Program-made: the position numbers and the translations under genes
Assembly: GCF_037392515.1 (NCBI RefSeq)
Contig: NC_090287.1
Coordinates: 6,989,501-7,053,500 of the forward strand
DNA length: 64,000 nt
Source of the DNA: Haliotis asinina
Taxonomy: Eukaryota > Mollusca > Gastropoda > Lepetellida > Haliotidae
Direction: 5' to 3'
Shown: one piece after another, positions 11,054 to 23,573 of the stretch
How the letters are laid out: the number at the start of each line of letters is the position of its first letter
How positions within the stretch are numbered: the first letter of the stretch is position 1
Notes under the pieces: model-generated
Seen by the model: only the letters and a program-made list of their open reading frames with translations
Database searches by the model: none
What the model was told of the DNA's origin: nothing

Positions 11054-11593
11054 TGAGTGAGTGAGTGAGTTGATATTTAACGTCACATCGGCAATATTTC
11101 AGCCATATCGTGACGAGAACGTTTAACACTGAAATGGAATATATGTATATCATAAAAAACCTGTTAACGAAGGACAGTAAAACAACTAGAATATCACAAA
11201 TGGAATTAAAACTAGCATGGAAAGTTAAAACTAATATCACTATTTGGACAATACAATATAAAATTAGGCTATAGATTGCCAACAACTGAAGGTAGATCAC
11301 CATACTAGGGGCCATGGGGACTTACAGTACCTTTTCTACCTGCATGGACCCTAGTTGGATTTACACCATTCCTTCTGATGTTAGCAATTTAGTCACATCT
11401 AGCCACAAATTAAAAACACACATATAGTACGATTAAAAACAGTGGAAAGTCTAAACGTACATGAAATGTTTTTGGACTTACGTACCCTCTCAGGAGGACA
11501 ATAATTTTACAATACTTCAACCCCCTTTGAGGGTACATCCATTAACGATCTCAGTTATTAATCTAGACTACCAATAATAAAAAAATATATATA

Positions 11594-13146
11594 CTCAACT
11601 ACAAAAAGTTAAGGACCACTCCTATTTTTGTAGAAAATGTAATGATGTTCTTGAGTTTGAATTATGAAATTTTGGCCCCGAATAGCCCCCATAGGTATCT
11701 GGCTCTCCACTAACTGCCAAGTCCGTGTTGCACGTGAAATTGTGGAATGTTCATTATAAAGGCAACTGAGTCAATTTCAGTTTCAGTCTTCACATTTGTG
11801 AGATGCAATTGGGTACGCATATGACATTGGTTGAGCGTCTCTTGACAAAATTTGAGTTTCTTGACAAGCCAAAATGCCCAACAGGAGACATTTATCGATT
11901 GAAGAGGCAGCCGAAGCTATTGGTCTTGTGAATGCTGGTCTTTCGTACAGAGAAGTGGGCAGAAGACGTGGAGTCAGCCACAGCGTGGTCAGCAGATTAC
12001 GTGAACGGCATCAGCAGACTGGAACAGTGAAGGAAAGAGCCAGGAGTGGTCGTCCCTGCAAAACGCCAGGACAGTCAATTGGCAGTCATTGCCAAAAGAG
12101 ACCGATTAAAATCAGCCAAATCGATTAATTCCGAGTTCAGAAACATCACTGGCATTCAATTGTCTGATCAAACCGTTAAAAATAGGCTCCACCATCACAA
12201 CTTGCGTGCTCGTAGACCAGCTGTTCGTTCACCTTTGGCTGTGCATCACAGAAGAAATCGCCTAGAATTTTCAAGAATACACGTCAATATGGACAGGGCT
12301 TCTTTAAGGAACATCTTGTTCACAGATGAATCCCGTTTTTTGCCTGGATTTTCATGATGGTAGGAGGCGTGTTTGGAGGATGAAAAATGAGAGATTTGCT
12401 AACTGTAATGTGGTGGAACATGACAGGTTCGGAGGTGGGTCTATCATAGTTTGGGGGGCGGGGGCATCTCTCTTGACGGTTCCACAGACCTGTATGTGAT
12501 TAGGAACGGCAGTTTGAATGCTGTGAGATTGTGTGATATCGGGATGAGATCTTGGATCCAATTGTCAGACCGTATGCAGGTGCTGTTGGCAATGATTTCA
12601 TACTGATGGATGATAATGCTCGACGTCACAGAGCAAGAATCATCAATGATTACCTTGCAAGGGAATCTATCGTCCGTATGGATTGGCCGGCATACTCACC
12701 TGACCGTAATCCGATAGAACATGCTTGGGACATGCTTCAAGCACGCATTTCGCAACTTCCGGTGTCTCCAACAACTCTCAACGAGCTTGCAGACGCACTT
12801 GTTCAAGAATGGCAACGGATTCCCCATTAACTCCTTCAGAATCTTGTCCTCAGCTTCACCAGAGGCTGTCAAGCCGTGATCAATGCTCGTGGTGGGCATA
12901 CTCGATATTGACATGGTTTCTGTCCAGTTTCGTGGCGCACAGAGACATCTGTAGAAACGCTTCATAAGCCACCACCTCTCAAAAAATCTGTTTATCTTTG
13001 AATAAACACATTTTCCTGTTCTTCTTGCGTTTATCCTTTTTCCTGGCAATGTCTTTTATCTGCTTGTAACTGAAAATTGCATACATACAATATACATGTG
13101 TGAATATTAGGAAAGATATCCATGGTCCTTAACTTTTTTTGTTGAG
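11594..13146 (+). mobile_element. Tc1/mariner element C, in LINE N2
   Basis: Ends CTCAACTACAAAAAGTTAAG / CTCAACAAAAAAGTTAAGGA in inverted orientation, with TA on both sides (11592-11593, 13147-13148). Size 1.55 kb. It interrupts the 3' UTR of LINE N2, so it is younger than that copy. The transposase is broken (see the entry at 11874). Confidence 0.9.
11874..12899 (+). pseudogene. Tc1-type transposase, frameshifted
   Basis: Starts MPNRRHLSIEEAAEAIGL with a helix-turn-helix, EVGRRRGVSHSVVSRLRERH. The frame then shifts (about 12046-12120) into SAKSINSEFRNITG..TVKNRLHHHNLRARRP and the first catalytic Asp in FTDESRF (about 12330). It shifts again before DDNARRHRARIINDYLA and SPDRNPIEHAWD (12610-12730). 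The second Asp to Glu spacing is 34 residues. The end NARGGHTRY can still be read near 12880. At least three frame breaks, so no full transposase can be made. By family length it should be about 340 codons. Confidence 0.85.
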
Positions 13147-15114
13147 TAAAAGGCCTATATATGCCTATTTACAATTCATTTAACAAATCCATTTTTTTAA
13201 ATGCAATAATTAAATGAGGACTGATATTCGTAAAAAGATCCTCATAGTACGTGATTTAAAGTAGGTATCCCTTGCGATGGAATATCCAACACAGTTAAGT
13301 GAGTGAGTGAGTTAATATCTAACGTCACATCGGTAGTATTTCAGCCATATCGTGACGAGAACATTTTGATACTGAAATAAAATATGTATATATTATAAAC
13401 ACCTGTCGTCAAAGGACAGTAAAACAACTAGAATATCACAATTTTAATTAAAACTAGCATGGAAAGTTAAAACTAATATCACTATTTGGACAATACAATA
13501 TAAAAACAGGCTATAGATTGCCAACAACTGAAAGTAGATCACCATACTAGGGACCATGGGGACTTACAGTACCTTTGCTACCTCCATGGACCCTAGTTGG
13601 ATTTACATCATCCCCCTCAGCTGTTAGCAATTTAGTCACATCTAGCCACAAATTAAAAACACACATATACTACGATTGGAACAGTGGAAGTTTAAATTTA
13701 CTGTGAGTGTTTCTGGAATTACGTCCCCTCTCAGGAAGACAATAATTTTACAATACTTCAACCCCCTTTGAGGGTAAAGCCATTAACAATTCAAGTTACT
13801 AATCTAAACTACCAATAATTAAAATACATTTATCTGTATACATTTACAGAACACACCATTCAAAACTCAACCAAAACAAATCAATTTCTTTTAAAAAAAC
13901 CTCTGATGACCACTGCAAATCTGGACTGACAACCCAAGTAGGTATAACCGACATAGGGTTTTATTGCATGTAATTTATTGATGCCTACTTGGGTGTCCCA
14001 CTTCTCCTGCATCATATCACGAATATAAGATCTAGTGGTAGCTTTATAGTCAGTGTATGGACTAAGAAGTGGTGTCACAGATTTGTTGAGTGCTGCCTTT
14101 GAGGCAAGATCAGCCATTGTGTTGCCAGAAATGCCAACGTGGCTGGGTAACCAACAAAAGACGATATCGTATTGGCCAGTAGCAAGATCATTAATTCAAT
14201 AATTTCTATTAAAAGTGGATGTTTACAAGAAAGATCCTTAATTGCCTGAAGGCAAGAAAGGGACTCTGAAAACATGATATATTGTTTATATTTGGGATGT
14301 CTTTGAATATATTTAAGAGCTGATAATAATGCGTTTGCTTCTGCAGTAAATATAGAGCTGTTATCTGGTATTCTAGTAGACATTGTCCTGGATCCAATGA
14401 CAGTAGCACAAGCCACTGTTCCACCGTCCTTGGACCCCCATCTGTAAATAAGGATTTATAATTGCTATATTTAGTTTTTAATTAATTATATTCTTGTTGA
14501 TATTGTAATTCATTAGTTTCTGATTTTGCAAATGATGTTAACGTTAGGTCAACTTGTGGCCTAACCAAGAAAGAAGACGGGAAGGAGCTATATTTTCCAG
14601 CTCAATGCCGGAAGCAGAAATGAATGGATTAATTCGGTGCCCGAGAGGTGGAACAAGTGACGATTTCCAGTTGTGTAAATCCTCATGAAGGGGATTGAAC
14701 ACACAGTTATAGGCAGGGTTACATTCATTAGCATATAATTGGGTAATATATTGTAAAGACAATTTAATACGGCGTTGTGTTAGAGATGGCTCATCAGCCT
14801 CAACATAGCGACTGTCAACAGGGGAGGTTCTGAAAGACCCAAGACAAAGTCTTACACCCTGGTGGTGAACAGAATCAAAAAGTTTAAGATTGTTATTACA
14901 GGTTCCACCATATACGATGGAGCCATAACCAAGTTTAGATCGTACTAATCATCTGTATAAGTGAAGGAGGGTAGCTTGAGTTTGAAACAACTTTCAACAA
15001 ATCCAGCGCCTTCAGGCATTTAGCTTTAAGGGAGTTAATGTGTGGTAAAAACGTTAAATGAAAATCGAAAATTAAGTCCAAGAACTTAGCCTCCTTGACA
15101 ACTTTAATGGAAGT

Positions 15115-18100
15115 ATTTAGTTGGTTGATGTCAGTATGGTAACTATTACTACCAGACATACATCATTTATTCTCGTAAAGGTTTATTTTATGTTTTCTTA
15201 CCTTCTATTCACATTTTTGGTGTATAGCAAAACCACCGAGAAGCCGCACTGAAAACGATACAGGCGCACATATTCTTGTCAGTTACTTTGCTCAGTCGAT
15301 CGTTACATGTACTATAATACCTCATGCTTTATTCTTATCTATGAGAATTGATTTACATCATAGCTTAGATTATTATGGCTGAAAAGTTTGAAATAATAAC
15401 TGCAAATTGTAGAGGCCTCAATGACTCATTTAAGAGAAGACAAATTTTCAGACATCTTAGGAATAGAAACCCATCAATATGTTGTCTACAGGATACACAC
15501 TTTACAAGGGATATTGAACAGAAAATAAGTTAAGAATGGGGCTCCAGCTAAAAAGACAGTATTAAAGATTATGGAAACGCTTGACCTAAAAGATCCTTGG
15601 CGTGAAGCTAATCCATATAAAACAAGATTTACATGGAGACAAAAAAAACCCTATCAAACAATCAAGACTCGATTTTTTTCTAATTTCACATAATCTAATT
15701 GCATCAGTAGAATCATGTAACATCACCCAAGCCTTCAAATCAGACCATTCACCTGTAGAAATGGTATTTAAATTAACAGAACTAACTAGGGGAAAAGGTT
15801 TTTAGAAATTCAATAACAGTCTTTTAAGAGATAAAGAATATTTCATGAAAATAAAATAAAAAATCAACCAAACGGTAGAACAATATAGACGACCAGATAC
15901 AAATAACCAAGATGATTATACAGTTGATGACAGCCTCCTTTGGGAAACTCTTTTTCTAGAAATACGGGGTGAAACCATTCAGTACTCATCAAGGAAAAAG
16001 AGAAATACAGACACACTAGAGAAGGGCCTGTTATTAGAAGAAGCATCTGTTCAAGTAAAACTGGATGAGACTAAAGACATTGAACTAAAGAAAAAACTGT
16101 CAGAAGACATTTTAATAATAAACCAACAACTTGATGATATAAGTAGGGAAAAAACTAAAGGTATTCTCATAAGGGCTAAAGCAAGATGGGTTGAAAAAAA
16201 GGAGTAAACCCACAAAATATTTTCTGAATTTGGAATCAAGAATTTTCCTTAATAAAAGCTTCACAGAAATCCAAGATACCTCTGGAAACATGATAAAAGA
16301 TCGAAAATTAATTGAAGAAGAAGTGAGAATGTTCTATTATAAACTTTATCAATAGCAGGAAATATCAGATGTTGACTTAAACCAAGTTTTTAAAGATATC
16401 ACTGTTCCAATCTTAAATGATGACCCAGTATCACTATTAGAAAGAAATCTCTATGACAGAATTACTAGAAGCCCTAAAATGAACACAAAATGAGAAGAGC
16501 CCTGGGACTGATGGTTTCACTTCTGAATTTTACAAATTTTTCTGGAAAGATCTCAACAAATACCTTTTAAATGCTATTAATTACTCTTTTGATACAGGCG
16601 AATTATCTATTACTCAAAAACAAGGACTTATAACTTATATAAAGGGAAATAGACCTAAACAATTTATTAAAAACTGGAGACCAGTCTCACTTCTTAATGT
16701 TTCCTATAAGCTAGCTTCAGGTGTCATTGCTCAAAGAATAAAATCTGTCTTGCCACATTTGATCAATGAAGATCAAAAAGGATTTATGTCAGGTCGCTAT
16801 ATTGGCGAAGCCATCCCGCTTATTTATGACATCATGCATTACACTGAAACCTATCAAATCCCAGAACTGCTTCTTCAAGTAGACTTTGAAAAAGCGTTTG
16901 ATACAGTTGACTGGAAATATAGAGACAAAGTTCTAAGTTTTTTCAATTTTGGCCCAGTAAGACAAAAATTGATAAATATACTCTACAAAGATATAAAATC
17001 TTGTATTCTTGTGAATGGATTAGCTACACCTTTCTTTCCAATATCTCGTGGCTATCGTCAAGGCGACCCATTATCACCATACATTTTTAAATTGTGTGTA
17101 GAAATCCTCGCCATTATGCTGAGAAATAACAAAAATATTAAAGGTGTAAAAACTGGACATATTGAGTATATTCTCTCACAATTTGCAGATGATACAACTA
17201 TTACTCTCGATGGAACTGAGAAATCCTTATATGCAACAATTTATGAATTAACTTTCTTTGTTAGGTTCTCGGGATTGAAAGTTAACATTGAAAAAAGTAA
17301 AATTATATAGATCGGATCTAAAAAGAGATCAAAACATAAACTATGTAATAAATAGAACCTTGAATGGGTAGAGAGTTTTAATTCGCTAGGAATAGACTTT
17401 GATGTAGACTTGGATGTAATGGTAGAAGAAAACTATAATAATGAAGTACAAACATATCAAATTTAATGAAAATCTGGTCACTCAGGACATTAACTCCACT
17501 AGGAAGAAATACAATACTGAAATCACTTCTCTTGCCTAAACTGTATCATCTCTTCTCAACACTACCTAATCCAACTCTGAGGGTGGTTGATGAACTGCAA
17601 AGGAAATGTTTTCAATTTATTTGGGGTGGAAAGACTGACAAAATAAAGAGAGAAAAAAAATCTATTGTACACATAAAGATGGAGGAATTAAAGTACCGCA
17701 TATCTTTAGAACAATCCAATCACAAAAACTTTCTTGGATAAAAAGAATCTTGTTAAAAGACTCAAACCTGCAAAATCTTTTCTCCATAAATCTCTGCTCA
17801 CTACCTGTAAGTTTCTTTGAAATCGGTCCAAGCAAATTAAGAGAATATGCAGATAACATCAACAATCCATTTTGGAGTGATGTACTTTTGGCTTGGGCAG
17901 ATTACACTGAAACCTTATTGGAACAATCACCATGTGTTGAGGAATTTCTGACATTTCCTTTGTTCATCAACAAACTAATGATTGGTAATCAAACACCTTT
18001 CTTCCCAGATTGGTACAAGAAAGGAGTAAGGTCAGTCAAAGATCTACTGGATAAAGATGGAAAATATTTAGATTTTACTGAATTTGTAACTAAATTTCAT

Positions 18101-19280
18101 TGCAGTGCCAATTTCTTATCTTATCAAAGTATGATCAGTTGTGTTAAACACCTGCAAAACTATTACAATCCTCCTACCCTTAATTCAGACCACATAACAT
18201 TAGAACTGCCTATAGCACCTTACTACATTCATAAACTGCTATAGTCTGAGGGAAGCAAGTTGTTTTATATCACTCTTCTCCCGTCAAAATTCAAGAAATC
18301 AGCCTCAAATTTAAAATGGGAAACCATACTGGAATCTAACATTGATGAATCAGATTGGAGAACTTACAACATTATTCCATTTAGATGTACACAAAGTACA
18401 GAATTAAGATGGTTCCAAATGAAAATTATTAACAATATCTTAGGCACGGACTATTATCAACATAAAATAAAAGCCAGTGACTCACCCCTGTGTAGCTATT
18501 GTAAAATTTCCAATGAAACTATTTTACACCTTTTTTTGGACTGCAATGTGATAAATACACTTTGGAAGAAAATTGAAGAGTGGCTCATGTCTGATGCTGG
18601 AATAAGAATTAAACTTACCCCACAAACCATACTATTTGGATTAAATGAAAATCGAAATGATCCTTTGAATATAATTTTGCTTCTTACTAAACAAACAATC
18701 TTTCGCAACCGAAAATATGGAATAATACCAGACCAAAAGAACATCTTTAGAATCTGCTGCCAGTACTATTATGTTTCAAAATGTATAGCATTTACAGCTT
18801 GTTCAAATGATAAGTTTACAAAATTTTGGCCATCACTACATATTGTATTTGCCTAGTAATGCACTACCTGCTTGGATATAGTCCATATCTAACACTGAAC
18901 TTAAGCAAAGACTGTAGAGCAATATACTTGTATGTTTATGACATTAACACCATCACATATACCTGTGGGCTGGATTTAATGCTTTGTTGCTTGCACTGGC
19001 ACTAATTTTACCTGATGAACCTACTTATGAATCTAACCTGCACAAGGTGCAAGTCAATCTTTGAGAAATACATCAGTATTAAGTCGAACATTATAAGCAT
19101 ACAGTTTTGAAATTTGGATGGTGCGGCTGAGATCTTGTCATAGGCTACACCCGCCGGGTGCAAGCAGGATAGCAATATTTGAATCCAGCCCTGTATACTC
19201 TTCCGTTTTGTCGATAACAACATATAACATGTGACCTGTACCCTGAACAAATGTGCAAATAATAAAAACAAAAACACAGA
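15115..19280 (+). mobile_element. L1/Tx1-type LINE (L1-b) inserted in LINE N3
   Basis: Bounded by the duplicated target AACTTTAATGGAAGT (15100-15114 and 19281-19295). A 5' region of 260 bp has no coding sequence. ORF2 starts at ATG 15375 (MAEKFEIITANCRGLNDSF), the first strand of an APE-type endonuclease. The middle of the endonuclease is deleted, and its end (RLDFFLISHNL..SDHSPV) follows at 15680-15760. RT spans about 16495-17310 in mostly one frame, with LQVDFEKAFDTVDW, GYRQGDPLSPYIFKLCVE and FADDTTITL. A long C-terminal region follows to 18856, with CSYCKISNETILHLFLDC (zinc-binding). The 3' UTR ends in an A-rich tail, AATAATAAAAACAAAAACA. Several frame breaks and no ORF1 seen. Confidence 0.9.
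16750..17310 (+). pseudogene. L1/Tx1 reverse transcriptase core (open segment of L1-b)
   Basis: The longest clean stretch of the L1-b reverse transcriptase, 186 codons. It holds GFMSGRYIGEA, motif A with VDFEKAFDTVDW, motif B with GYRQGDPLSPYIF, and motif C FADDTT, followed by FSGLKVNIEKSK. The catalytic aspartates are present. The frame stops just after the palm, and further segments (17466-17741, 17750-18244, 18260-18856) carry the thumb and C-terminal parts in other frames, so the protein is broken. Confidence 0.85.
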
Positions 19281-22200
19281 AACTTTAATGGAAGTGTCAT
19301 TTAAACATAGTTCAGGGTCCCTATGTGGCTTATATTGTCTACAAAAATGTATACAATTTCTTTTGGATTTAGAAAATTTAAAACCGTTTTCAAGACACCA
19401 TTTATTTATTTTATTTAAACACAACTGTAATTGCTGTTCAATAGTATGCATATTTTTACCGCGACAGGAAATGTTAAAATCATCCACAAAAAGTGATCCA
19501 TCAATTGAATCATTTATAATTTAAAACCTTGGATAAACTGTTGATCTTAATACTAAATAGAGTGACAGACAAAATACTGCCTTGAGGGACACCCTGGTCC
19601 TGACTGTAATGATCAGACAGGGTTGAACCCACTCGAACTTGAAATTGCCTGTCTTTTAAAAACTCTGATATGAAAAGAGGCAAACGGCCTCTCAACTCAC
19701 AATTATGTAAATCCTTCAAAATACCACGCTTCCAGGTCGTATCATAAGCTTTCTCGAGATCAAAGAAAATCGATACAGCATGTTGTTTATTTACTATAGC
19801 ATTTTTAACGAAGGATTCTAAACGTACCAAATGATCAATGGTACTACGATTTTTCCTGAAACCACACTGAATATTTGTGAGAAGGTTATTGGTTTGAAGA
19901 TACCAAGTTAATCTATTATTTACCATACGTTCCATGGTTTTACAGACACAGCTGGTTAGAGATGTCGGTCTGTATTTCGACGGATCTGTATGATTCCTGC
20001 CAGGTTTGGGTATTGGGACTACAATGGCATTACGCCGTGAAGGGGGAAATTCCCCAGACGTCCATATTTGATCGCATATATCTAAAAGTGCCATTGATAT
20101 GGTTCAGGTAAGTGTTTCAGTAGCTGATAATGTATATTATCGTCGCCAGTTGCAGTGTATTGAGCTTACTCAAGAGCAGTATGTAACTCATGTAATGAAA
20201 ACACTTCATTGTAGTCTTCACCATTATTTGAATCGAAATTAAGTTTTGTCTTTTCCTGTTGTTTCTGATATATCTGAAATTCAGGAACATAATTTATCGA
20301 TGATGAATTTTTGGCAAGTGTTTCGCCAAGTTTATTTGCAATTTTAGGTATGTCAGTAATTAAATTGTCACCACCTTTAAGATGGTGAACAGCAGCTTTT
20401 GAATCTTTGCCTTTAATTCTTTGAACCATGTTCCATACGTATGCTTAGACACTGGCGTACGTGAGTTAATTTTGGAAACAGTTTCTCCAAGACTGCCGTT
20501 TATTTTTTTTGAAAGTACGACGTAAAATTTAGTATTTTAGATTTATTTAAATTATGGACAGTTGGGTGATGGCGGAAATATTTTTCTGCCTTTTGTCCTC
20601 GCTTTCCTGGCTTGTCTACAATCTGTATTAAACCATGGTTTCCGTACATCTGGAGTTGTAGAGGACTTTGGTATACACTCATCAGCAATTTCTTTTAAAA
20701 CGTCAGAAAAACATTGAATGGGATCGGTTATATCACTGAAACATCCGGGTCTTAATTTAGATGCACATAGAGTTCGAAATAAGGACCAGTCAGCCTTGGC
20801 AAAATTCCATCTGGTATATGATGGAGAGTCAGAAGGAGTATTTTCTGATAAGATAGTTGGAAAGTGGCCGCTTCCACAGAGGTCATTGTGGACTGACCAA
20901 TCAAATTCATTAACTAGATTAGAGTGTGCAAGAGACACATCTAGACAAGAGTAGGTGCCGGTTGCAGGATGCAGATAGGTGCTTGAATCATCATTGTACT
21001 ACACAAGTAATTATTAGCTATAAAATCTTCCAGTATTTTACCTTTAGTGTTAGTACCACCCCAAATCGGGTTATGGCTATTGAGATCACCTATTATGGTA
21101 CAAGGTTTAGGACTTTGATCATAGAGAGCTTGAAGATCAGACTGCTGGAGTGTTGTAGAAGGCGGAATATACAGAGAGCATAGTGTAACGTGAAGAGTAA
21201 GTTTCACTGCAACAGCTTGGAGATTTGTTGTGAGTGTTACATGACTATGGATAACATCCTGCTTTATAAGGATTGAAGACCCTACAGCGGCCCTCTCACC
21301 CGGAGGTGAAAAATAATTATATGAAACGAACTGACGTAAATCAAGAGTATCTGTCTGCTTCAAATAGGTTTCCTGCAGACAGAAGGTTAATGGCACAAAA
21401 TCCTGGATTGGTAGCTGTAACTCATTGAAATTGGTCCTTGACCCTCTACAATTCCACTGTACTATAGTTTTCGAATGGACTATCTTTTAGGGGTGTTGAC
21501 TGGTGATCTACCCCGCACTTTTCTGGTGGGCGACAAGCTATGTGCCTTTTGATGGGTGTGTTCGGACACTTCAGTGTCCTCAAGCGAACCATATTTATTA
21601 TAAAGTTGAGCTCGATTTTCTGATCCTTTAGATACTGTGCCACTTTGATTTTTCTAGAAAGATCTGGCCTTGGTTTGGGTTTACTTTTAACGACCTGTTT
21701 GACATTTGCATTTGAGTGAGATTTGGGCTGAAACTGTTGTTTGGGTGGATTGTTCTGGTGAAAACCTCTCAGGAGTATTTGTTTTCACCCATGTCAAGTC
21801 TGTTTGACAAGTTATTGATGTAGTTTTGACTTTGGACTGTTTTAGGGTTGTGTCTGATAGCGGTCTAGTTACTGATGCATACGTTTCAGTTAGTTCTGGA
21901 GATTGTGCAAGTCTTTTAGCGTCTGCAAAACTGATGTTTCTAGTAAATGTAATTTTGTTAATCTCCATCTGTTTTTTCCACATCGGGCACTCCTTGGAGA
22001 ATGACGAGTGTGCTCCAAAGCAGTTGGCACACTTTTTGAAGTTGCAGTCACAATCTTCCGTCACATGCGTCTTCTCAATGCAGTGAGCTCATGTGACAGA
22101 CAGTGTACAGGTGTTCATACCGTGGTCAAACTTCTGACATTTGAAACGTCTGAGAGGGTTGGGAATGTATGTTTCAACCCTGATATTGCAGTTGGAGAAG

Positions 22201-22599
22201 AAAACGAAAAGATATAGGTATTTGTTTGATGGATTTCTGAGTTTGTACGGGTGCCAAATCGTTTGACAAATGTAACACCTTGGTCTTTTATTTCGGTGAC
22301 TATTTCCAGTTCAGTCATGTCAGAGAACAATCGATCCCGATCTCTTACAACACCTTTACTTGTGTTAAGGGTTCGGTGTGCAGAAACGGACACAGATGTA
22401 CCAACAAATGATTCAATGGAAAGGAGGTTGGATGCTTCCTGCCGTTTGCTACATTCAATTAACAAAGCACCTAAACGTAAGCGTCTAATGTTTTTCACGT
22501 CTCCTGCAATGCCTTGAATGCCTTTAGAAACCGCAAAAGGATTTAATTTCAAAGGCGTTTCATCAATAGTCTTAATAACTAGAAACCGTGGCCAGTAAT

Positions 22600-23573
22600 C
22601 AATAAATCTGTGACACCACTTCTTATTCCATACTCTGAATGCAAAGCTAACATTAGAACTTACACCCGTGATCCGATGCAGAAGAAGTGGGACACCCAAG
22701 TAGGTATAAATAAATTATATGTAATAAAACCGTATATTGGTTACACCTACTTCGGCTGTCAATACAGATTTGAAGAGGTCATCATGCGGCGATGTATTGG
22801 CCATACGAGATATAATCATGAATACTTATTGGAAGGTGAGGATCCTCCGTTCTGCATCCCTTGTGATGAAATAATCACGGTGAAGCATGTCTTGCTTGAC
22901 TGTGTCGAATATTCAATTACATGGTATAATTATTTCAAATCACGAACTATGAAGGACTTTTGTAGTAACGTAAGTTCTCATTTTGTTATTGCTTTTTTAA
23001 AAGAATTAGATTTATTGAGTGACTTGTAAATAAATAAGTATTTTATGATTGGAAGTTAAATTAGTAACTGAGATTGTTAGTGGCTGTATCCTCGAGGGGG
23101 GTTGAAGTACCGTAAAATCATTGTCCTCCCGAGAGGGTACGTAAGTCCCAAAACATTTGAAGTCAAATTTAATCTTCCTTCTTTTTAGCCGTAGTATTTC
23201 CGTCATTTTAATTTGTGGCTAATCTTGCATACATTCACCAGCAGCTGAGGGGATGGTGTAAATCCAGCTAGGGACCATGCAGGTAGCAGAAGTACCGTAA
23301 GTCCCCATGGCCTCTAGTATGGTGATCTACTTTCAGTTATTGGCGATCTATGGCCTGTCTTTATATTGTCCTGTCCAAATAGTGATACTATTATATTTTA
23401 AGTTTCCACGCTAGTTTTAAATACTAACTGTGATAGCCTAGTGGTTTTACTTTCCTTTGTCGACATGTTTTTCATAATATGCATATATATTTCGTTTTTA
23501 TGTCACGTATGTTCTCGTCACGATATGGCTGCAATATGGCCGATGTGACGGTAAATATTAACTCACTCACTTA
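22600..23573 (+). mobile_element. I/Nimb LINE, 5'-truncated (N4), head-to-head with N3
   Basis: Starts inside ORF2 at about AAATCTGTGACACC. It encodes the last ~140 residues on the plus strand to the stop at 23029 (KKWDTQVGINKLY, GCQYRFEEVIMRRC, PPFCIPCDE..TVKHVLLDC), then a complete 3' UTR and a tail ending ACTCACTCACTT. Except for a lost residue in the CRIGHTR motif (here CIGHTR), the frame is open. Its left end meets the 5' end of N3; its right end meets the ORF2 of N5. No target duplication found. Confidence 0.85.

Larger units (their letters stand above)
11054..13292 (-). mobile_element. I/Nimb LINE, 5'-truncated 3' end (N2), split by Tc1 C
   Basis: The (TGAG)n tail at 11054 is followed by the family 3' UTR to about 11590 (landmarks ATCACCATACTAGGG and ACCCTCTCAGGAGGACAATA). 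Beyond Tc1 element C the last codons of ORF2 are recognisable (13160-13292, AATGCAATAATTAAATGAG and CTTGCGATGGAATATCCAACA). Nothing further 5' is present; the next LINE copy (N3) starts at once with its own tail. I found no target duplication. Confidence 0.85.
13296..22600 (-). mobile_element. I/Nimb LINE, near full length (N3), split by an L1/Tx1 LINE
   Basis: Read from its 3' end, the copy has a tail and 3' UTR (13296-13880), RNase H and C-terminal zinc-binding region (13881-14420), and connection and RT C-terminus (14540-15114). Then comes the inserted L1-b (15115-19280, plus a 15-bp duplicated target to 19295). After it, ORF2 continues with RT (19296-20094), linker (20166-20940) and endonuclease (20941-21400), then ORF1 (about 21450-22600) with CCHC-like residues near 22040. 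Many frame breaks. RT landmarks kept are VSIFFDLEKAYDTTW, QGVPQGSILSVTLFSI and MDDFNISC. It stops inside the ORF1 start region at about 22600, where a plus-strand LINE piece begins. Confidence 0.9.

Noticed and set aside
10684-11064. 126-codon plus-strand frame and overlapping 79-codon minus-strand frame
   Set aside because: No recognisable domain, no splice context or promoter, and it runs into a LINE tail.
22590-23573. Twin-primed inversion of a single LINE insertion
   Set aside because: Both the minus and the plus arm carry their own 3' UTR and tail, which a single twin-primed event does not give.
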